NCBI GenBank assembly: GCA_019009955.1
Contig: CM032229.1
Span: 144,951,501 to 145,015,500 of the forward strand
DNA: 64,000 nucleotides
Source of the DNA: Riptortus pedestris
Lineage: Eukaryota; Arthropoda; Insecta; Hemiptera; Alydidae
Reading direction: 5' to 3'
Below are positions 11,201-20,200 of this stretch, in pieces. Position 1 is the first letter of the stretch; every line of letters starts with the position of its first letter. Made by a program: the position numbers and the translations under genes. The notes beneath the pieces are model-generated. The model was given only the letters and a program-made list of their open reading frames with translations, was not told the origin of the DNA and searched no databases.

Positions 11201-14200
11201 AACATGAATTTTTAAGTAAAAATCAAATACAGTGGTACACTGGAGTGGAAATAAAATACTATTTTTGAACAAAAGTGTATAGTCCAATGTAAGGACTACC
11301 CTTTGTAAATAATTAAATAAATCGTGTAAGTTATTTTGTTGATGACAATCAGTACGTGTTTCACTGTTATGTGAACATTGGTAGTCGGACAAATTGGATT
11401 TATTTTTCTGTCTATCAAATAAGAGTGTATCAGTAATGTAATTCATAGTAATATTAATATAACACTGTCTTGTTTTATTTATTCATTTGGCTTTGCTTGT
11501 AGGACAATATTGTAGCACTAACACAGAAGAATATTACTTTATTAATAAGTTTTGTTATGTAAGGTTACATAATAATGAAAATATACATGAATTTGTATTT
11601 TACTCCTCCTTCCCCCTAATTACCCTACTCTTCCTGGTCTTACATTGGTCGATAATGAGTTTTAGCTTTATGATGCAGTTAATTATCGAGAATAGTATTT
11701 ATCAAGAATAAATCTTTTTTGGATACCACATGGTTTCCTTGTACTCCTATTAAATTAGATATATAAAATATTTTGCTGCATATCATTTAAAATCTTAGCC
11801 ATTTTAGCAAATTTCCTTTAATAAGGGAAATCAGTTATTGAGGTAGTACTCATGACACGATTACAATAAGTGAGGATGTAATGAATACATTGTGTGATTA
11901 CGTCATAAATTAAGATTTTGTCCCTTGGCTCGAAAATTTATTTATTTGATCTATATCGTTCTTGATATTTAACTGTTTCAGTCCACACTAAAGACCAATT
12001 TCATTAACGTCTGAAATCGGACTAGGGATGGGATAGACTGTGAACAGGTGATTTTGAAAATCAAAATATCTTCATTATTACGAGTCCGATTAAAAATGTT
12101 ACAGAATAAATCTTGTTAACTATTGGTGCTCTGCAATTGTTGTCTATACATTTTTTCGTAATATTAAATGAGTCATTTGTAGCTTCTTGGTTTCAGTCTT
12201 CAGCAAAATGCCTCTTCTGCTCATTGGGTTTTTATTTAGAAATAGAAAATATATGGTGAGATGAAATCAGTAATTTGTCATACCAGTATTTGCGAAATCT
12301 GCTTAGTTTACGCAGCCCCTAAGTGATGGACTTTTAGCAGATTTCCCTTAAGGGAAATCAGCTATTGAGGTCGTACTCATGATGTGATTTTCGAAAATTT
12401 TCTTCAAATGTCCATCAATCCTACCCAGGAGAGGACGAAAATGAGGTCCGTGCAAAATGATATATATATTTGTCTGTTAACGCTCTAGCAGTCACAATTT
12501 TTGCTTGATTGTTACAAAACTCTATATTTAAACGTTTTATGTCAAAATAAAGATCAAGTTTGTTAACGGCTGAAATTGGACCAGTGGGAGGGGGCGTTTA
12601 GAGGGGAGAATTTTCGAAAATTCGAAATATCTCTGTTACTGTACGTTGGATCGAACATTTTTACAGAATCAATCTTATTGCAAATTAAATGATCTATTAA
12701 TGTTGTACATGTTTTTACTTTTTTCTATTATTTTTATAATGTTGTCTAGTGGCGTATAAAATTATTTTAAATTATTACTGTATTTTTTTTTTTCTTTTCA
12801 GGTGGGGCCAAAAAGGCTGGTTCAAACCTTCCTGTGTTCCAATTACTATTATTCTTCTTCTCATAGTATTAGTTGTGATATTGCCTCTTCTTGATGCTGC
12901 GGAAAAGCACCACAGATCGGCAGCTCATGATTATTTGAGAAATAAGTGCCTACAGAATTGCAGGTAACTTAGTATTTATATTTTATTCATGAGTTAAAGT
13001 ATACAATTTCTTATTGAGTACAGTTTAAGTTTGATGTAAAAGAGGCAGTTTCTTTATTGATTTAAGAAAGACACTGTGATAATACAGTTTGAATTCTGGT
13101 CTAATGGAACTTTTTGTGTTTCTAATAATATTGGTTATGGCTCGATGGTGGAGGTTTATCATCAAGGTTTCAATAAAAGACCAGTCCCACCGCTACAAAA
13201 ATATATTTCAGTGCATAGCTGTTATGTCCATTTATACCAATAATTTTTCTTGTTCATAATCTCATTAAATCAGAAATAATATAAAATGTTCAAAATAATT
13301 TTAAAACAATAAGTCTAATTTTTTAGGAAGACACAATGTGATATTGTTGGTATCTTAAATAAAATGCCAAGCCCTGACAAAATATATATTGGCATTATAT
13401 CATTTTCAACGCATAAACCTCATCTTAAGCTCTACAGCTTGCTAGAGTTGAGCTATTTGACTCTGAAGATGACGTTTATGTCTTCAAAGTGATATGTGCT
13501 AATACATGGAATCTGCAGGTCCCTAAAATTAGCCAAAATTGGTCCTAAAGTCTTAAGAAAAGTACCAAGAATGACAAAATTTGTTTTAAATGCAATAAAC
13601 AATAATTAAAATAAATTGTGGAAAAATAATATTAAGCTTTCTGCCATATTAAAATCCCACTCCAGTTTCTTCCAGCCAATCAGCTGCGAAAGAAACCAAT
13701 GGATGAATAAAGGGTGGGTGCCAGTGTATAAAGAAGGGGTTTCCAGTCAGGAATGATAGACTTTGTTTTTTTATTTCAATACAGTGTTAGTTAATTTGAT
13801 AACTACATGCATATTCTTATTAATAATATTTTTTTCTCTTCTGTGGTAAAGTATATTAAATTTTAGAAATTTCGAAGTTGCGTAAATGTAAGGTCAGGAA
13901 ATTTTTTCAGAGAATCCCCAAAAAGTCCTTAAACTGACTTTCAGAAACTCTGTTGACACCCTGTAATTAATATTTTGAGAGGATTGGCTTTTTGGTCTAA
14001 AAAAAATATTTTTAAATATTTTATGAATATGCTTATCATTGTCAACAAACAGCTGACATTGCACTAAAACCTGTAACAGAAAATATGCAATAACAAGCCT
14101 TATCAAAGTATTACTGTACTTACTCCTGGAGAAGTGGTCATCGACCTATAAAACTATTGAATTAGACCCCTTGGCATAATGGCTACAAAGCTTGTATGGC

Positions 14201-17200
14201 AAAATTTATTGAAGAGATTTGAAGGTGAAGAAGTGAGCCACAAATTAGGAGATATACAACAATTTTTAGCTTTGGTATTTTTTACTATAAAACTTAATTT
14301 AATGTAAAATCTTTTTATCATTTAGTATATCCCTTGTTGAAACAATCCCTGATGGAATGAGCTATAGAAATGGTAGTACGCCCTATAGATCTACACACGA
14401 TGTCTGGATGGAAATGATTGAGTTAGCCAATAGTACAATCGAAATAGCATCGTTCTATTGGACTCTGAGAGATACTGATGTTAAAAGGGAACATAATATA
14501 CTAAAATGGCCTGGTTCTGAGAGAGTAAGTATTTTTTTATTTACTAAAATTAACATCGATCTTTTCCTGTTGTGGATTATTGGGGACGAGGGAGTAAGTA
14601 TTTATCTCTTTTTATTTGAATATTGGATTAATTTGATAATTATCTTAATCCGAGTGATGCAAGAGTATTAAATTTAATGAGCAAAATCACATTCCCTGCA
14701 ATCTTTGTTTGTTTTTTTAATGGTGTTGTCATCTTATTAAACAACCAGCTGAAATTCTTTCTCAAAGATATTGGGAATAAACATTATAATGAAAGAAAAG
14801 TAAAGATCTCTAAAAATGAACCCTACACTTTCTTATTTTCTTTGCCTTCACTTATATACAGGAAGAGCCCGAAGTCGACTCTCCCCTCATATTTATCTTA
14901 TTTGTGGTACAGAATTGATTACGATATCTTCCTCTCTATTTATTTTTACAAGGATGTCAAATCCGAAGTTAGTGTCTATGTCAACTGAAAATATGGTTTC
15001 ATAACGCTTTCTTATTTAAAATGGTGGTCCCGTTTTTACATATTCTGATTTTTCTCAAAATTTCATGAAAACAGACTCATTACTTGAAATTTTGCCTAAA
15101 TCTACGCTTTTTAATTTTATTTTATTTCATTTGGTTTGCTGTTGGCTAGACTCCTTGCAAATCTCTAATAAATAATTTTGTGATGCTATTATATGAAAAA
15201 TTAATAAATGAGAAGTTTAGGGGTTTACACATTTGAGTTAGTATTAAAAAACTCGTTTTTATTTCATTGTTACTCAGTATGTTTAATTTGTAGTAAAGTT
15301 TCAAGAGAAAGAATATGAAATAGAAAAAGAGGGTTTCCATTTGAAATATGAAAATTACGAATTAAGAATTTGAGAACCTCAGAAAAAAAAAATAACTAGA
15401 AAGAAAGACATTGGAATCAGTTCTCTTTGTCATAATTCGTAGGTATTTGTTGTATCGTAGAATCCCTTACGTATTTGCAGATTATGATATGAATTCTTCC
15501 TTAATTCTTCTTGAGCAGATCTTTGCCTTTTGAAACGAGAAAACTCATTGGAAATAAACTTTCGTCTTTTATGGATTCAGACCTGTGATTTATTTTTGGC
15601 TACTTACCACAAGACTTGCAAAAATTTGAACCCTTAATCTTGCCTGCCAGAGAGAAAAAAATTGTCTTTCAATTTACATGGGAAATAAAAGTTCTTTTCT
15701 AGATTTTTATTCTTTATGAATTCTATACTTGTATTTGCTATTTAGAGAATGTAATTTATAAATAGATAGATACAATCAATTCTTCAACTAAATGATTTTT
15801 CAGTTGTCAAGTCTGTTTATACTTATAGAATAAAAATGCCAAATCCTTCACAACATTATATTTAAGTAGTTATTGGTTTCAAAGACTCTTCTAATCATCT
15901 TTAGAGCTAATCACTAAACAAAACAACTAAACTAAAATTCACAATTCAACAAACAATACAAATATAATAAATTATATCATAAAAACCTATTGTCTAGTCT
16001 CTATATATTTTTCCTATTAAAATTGTTTTGTTTTTTGGGGTGATTATTATTTCTGTGAGACTGACTTTTATTATGTGGAACTTTTTTTCTAGGGAGAAGA
16101 TATTTTTAATTCCCTGCTAGCGGCTGGGACCACTAGGGGGCTGAAAATTAAAATAGTGCAAAGTGAGCCTACAAAAACAATGCCAGATTTAGATACTGAA
16201 ATTTTTAGGCGGAAAAATGCTGCTGAAGTAAGTTAGACATATTCTTTTCTTTATCTTGTATATTTTTTTTTTCTTTCTGATCTTTAGTCGAGAGTTAAAA
16301 ACTGACAAAATTGTATGGAACAAAAATGCCTTACAGGCTATTTTTATTTGAACATTTCTAGATTATTCAACTATTTGCAGTTTTGAAAATGTTCTTATTT
16401 AGTTAACTTAAATTTCAATATTGTTTGTAAACAGTCAACATGTAGATATAAAAATATATTTTTATAGGTGAGAAATCTCAACATGGCTCGCCTAGTTGGG
16501 AGTGGAATACTCCATACTAAAATGTGGCTTGTAGATAGAAAGATGGTTTATGTTGGGAGTGCTAATCTGGATTGGAGAGCATTGTCGCACGTGAAGGAAC
16601 TTGGCGTCCTTATAAAAAACTGCTCCTGCCTTGCACAAGATATGGCAAAAATATTTGACGTAAGTGTCGTTTCTCTGTTTTTGGATTGTGCATTGTTTTC
16701 TTTTCCCCTAGCTTTTCTTCTCTCCATCATTCTCATTTTCTTCTACTTGTATGTCTTTATGAGTTACGTGAGGCATTAATGTCTTTATGAATTACTTGAA
16801 TTACTCTGGCCAACAGCCCTCATTTCTTTACTTTTCTAATTTTCTAAGGCACTCAAACTTTCAATGCTCAGTGGAACTAATACTTTAAAAAAAAAATAAT
16901 AAACCAAAATAGCCTCACGCAAAAGCTGTGTAGCTTGGTTTTTCTTAGGTGCCAAGAATATAAGGAATATATTTTTGTTAAAAATCATTGACCTTAAACT
17001 GGTCTATCTTTGATTCAGCACCTGTCTAAAGAAAATATGTCTACACAACTAGTAGAAAGTTAAATTAAACCTCATTAGAGTATAATTATGTTGAGGGGTA
17101 TAACAAAGCATATAGAATTGTTCGGTTACTTCTCATTAGTTTTCATCCATATCCTTGCTAATATTTATGGGAATAGAATATATTGTATCATAACATCGTG

Positions 17201-20200
17201 GTAATTTGCTCTTTGTTTTCAGGTCTACTGGCTTTTAGCAACGCCCGATGCTAAAATCCCTGAAGTCTGGCCTGAAGAGTTAGACACAAATATTAATAAA
17301 GATATTCCTATATCTATTTACATCAACGGTACAAAAGGTCTCACATATCTAGCTGTAAGCAGATAAATTTCTTCCTTTCCCTTCATTAAAATATTATCCA
17401 ATTTCTTAAAAAAAAGAAACACTGAATAATCTATATAAAACCTGATTGTTTTTAGAGTTCTCCCCCTCCAATTTGTCCTCCAGGAAGAACTACTGATATT
17501 GATGCCATTCTTGAAAGTATTGAAAAGGCAGATAAATTTGTGTATGTTGCTGTTATGGATTACATGCCATTGATGATTTATACTCCTAAACCAAGGTTGG
17601 TAATTTTGTATTTTTCAAAACAATTTTTCTGTTATTTTATTCATTTATCTGTCTGCTAGACATTTTTTTTTTTTGATGAGTTTGGCATTGCAGCTTTTAA
17701 TATTTCTAAAAGCTTATAGATTTCATTGTACTTTTCTGTTTTCTTTTTTATGTATTAGAAACTATATTTTTCTGCATATATGCCTTTATTTGTTTTGTTG
17801 CTTGTATATTTTATTAATTGTAAATTTATTTTGAGTTGAAACAAAACAACATCCCTATAGTATATCGTTTATTAAAAAAAAAAAATCTGGTAAACTCTGG
17901 CTGCCAACCAGAACAAAATTAGTTGTGCAATAAAGTGATTCTGAAAACCATTTCAGTTTTCAATCTCGTTGACCTTCCACCTTATAATGTGTTAAGTGCT
18001 CTATTATTGTCTCCGTGGAGGATTAGAAGAAAAAAGTAGCAGTTTTTGGTGGTGTCCCATTTTACAATGGAGGGTTGTAAATGTAATTATACAGAAAGGT
18101 AGATTGCCTGTTATGGGTTACATGCTTTTCACCTCAAAAATTATACTTACAATAAAGGGTTAAGATTAGAATTATAAAAGAACTCTGAAAAAAAACATAA
18201 ATTCTTCCTAATGAAGAATTAACTTGTCAAGACCTCCAAGTTGAGTTAACTCAATAGAGATTTTTTTTTCTATTTATAATATTTCAATTATTATCGTATT
18301 GAATTCCAGTATACTAAGTTATATTTAAGTCTATTAGTCTGTAGCAGCACAAAGGTAGTTTGGTGGCCAGACGTAACCATAGTCAATAAAAATACAACCT
18401 ATGAGAGTTGATTTCTGTATATTAAGTGTCAACATGTGCAAGTTTCCTTGGTATGTTTGGTCCCAATATCACCCTTACAAAATCTATCACGCATCAATAA
18501 AAACTCTCAAGAATCTCTCGTTCATTGATAGAACCTGTTTCTGATGATTCAGGACTTTTCAAAGGGCACGAAAGTTATTATTTTTTTAGAAATTGACCTT
18601 AAACTCGACACATTTTATTAGTGTTCTATGCAGTGGAATATATTAGTATTCTGAAATTACTTTTTGTTTTTTATTATTTGGTAAATAACATTACAAAAAT
18701 ATTCTTATCAAAACAGTGAGTAATTTGTTTTATTATTAAGTTGAGAGTCAACTTTTTATTTCTTTTCTAACCTCAACATTTTGCTCCCTATACTTATAAG
18801 CTCTGAACAGATCTGTGAATTCATTAACTGTTACCTTAGGTTCTGGCCTGTGATAGATGATGCACTTAGGGCTGCTGCAATCGATCGCCATGTTGAAGTG
18901 AGGCTCCTTATCAGCTGGACTAATCATTCACGTCCCGAAGAAAATCTCTTCCTTAATTCTCTTCAGATACTAACGAATGCTTTCAGAGGTGTTAAGATCA
19001 CTGTTGTAAGTATCAGCTTAAGCCTTGATATATTATAAAAATAGCTTTCTAGATAAGTTGAGTTTAGTGGATATTTGTAAGGATTGCCTCCTTTCACATA
19101 CAGAAATTTAGTATTGTGTGAATAACTGTGTATTATCTCCTACTTAGCTCTACATTACTTAAATATGTCAAATCTATCAGTTATAGCATAAGTGCAGTAC
19201 TGTCTTCAGTACTCATTGAACAGACGATTTTTCATTTTACTCAGCTGCTTCATCGTTTCATGTTCATTTCAAAAATAATAATTCTGTATCTTTGCACTAT
19301 ATATACTTCTAATTACAAATTGAATGTTCTTAATTTTTCAGAAACGATTTGTTGTTCCAAGCACAGCAGCACAAGCAAAAATCCCTTATGCTCGACTGAA
19401 CCACAATAAGTACATGGTTACAGATAATACTGCTTATATTGGTGAGCATCCATATCTTTTTTCAATTTTTATAGAATTATATACTTATTAGAAGCACAAT
19501 ATCTTATTGCTTCTATTATTACATTATAGTGAGGTGTGAGTGTATCTTAGGCATTGCTCTGATGATGTTGAGCATTGATGGACCAAATATCATGATAAAT
19601 CCCATACTGACTGGAATCTATAGATAATCAGTCTCAATTAGCCTGGGACGCTTAAGGGTATCTTGCCACTCCAAGTAATAGGAAAAACAAATATATGAAA
19701 AACAGTGACTTGAAAATATCAGCTGAAAGGTTGGCTAAATGAAGTGAATATAGCCAAAGCCTGGCAAACTATTTTACTCTTTTCTCATATCTAAACTCCC
19801 AGCAAAGAAGTCTCAAAAATGCCATCACGGAGGGCTGCATTAACTAAGCAGATTTCCCACGTGCATCACTTATTTGCATTTACCTCGAAAAGTAAATTTT
19901 CAATGAGCACAATATTTTGCATTTAGGTTCAAATAAAGTGCTTCATAATATAACAGTAACGAAATGTTGTTATATTATGAAACACTTTATTATAACATGA
20001 GTAGGAGTGGGGGTTTACTGAATGCAGAAAACTGAAAAATGCAAATATCTTGATTAATATTCAACATGGTGAAAAAAAAAAAACATACATAACTCATTTT
20101 TAGAACATCACATTTGCAATAAGATTGGTTCTATACAATATTTCAATCCGACGCATAATAACAGAAATATTAAGATTTTTCGAAATTCCCCCTCTCTAAA

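Noticed and set aside
14525..14671. Continuation of the PLD3-like exon past 14524
   Set aside because: A GTAAGT donor lies at 14525, and the following residues lose all family similarity; the next exon continues the family sequence in phase.
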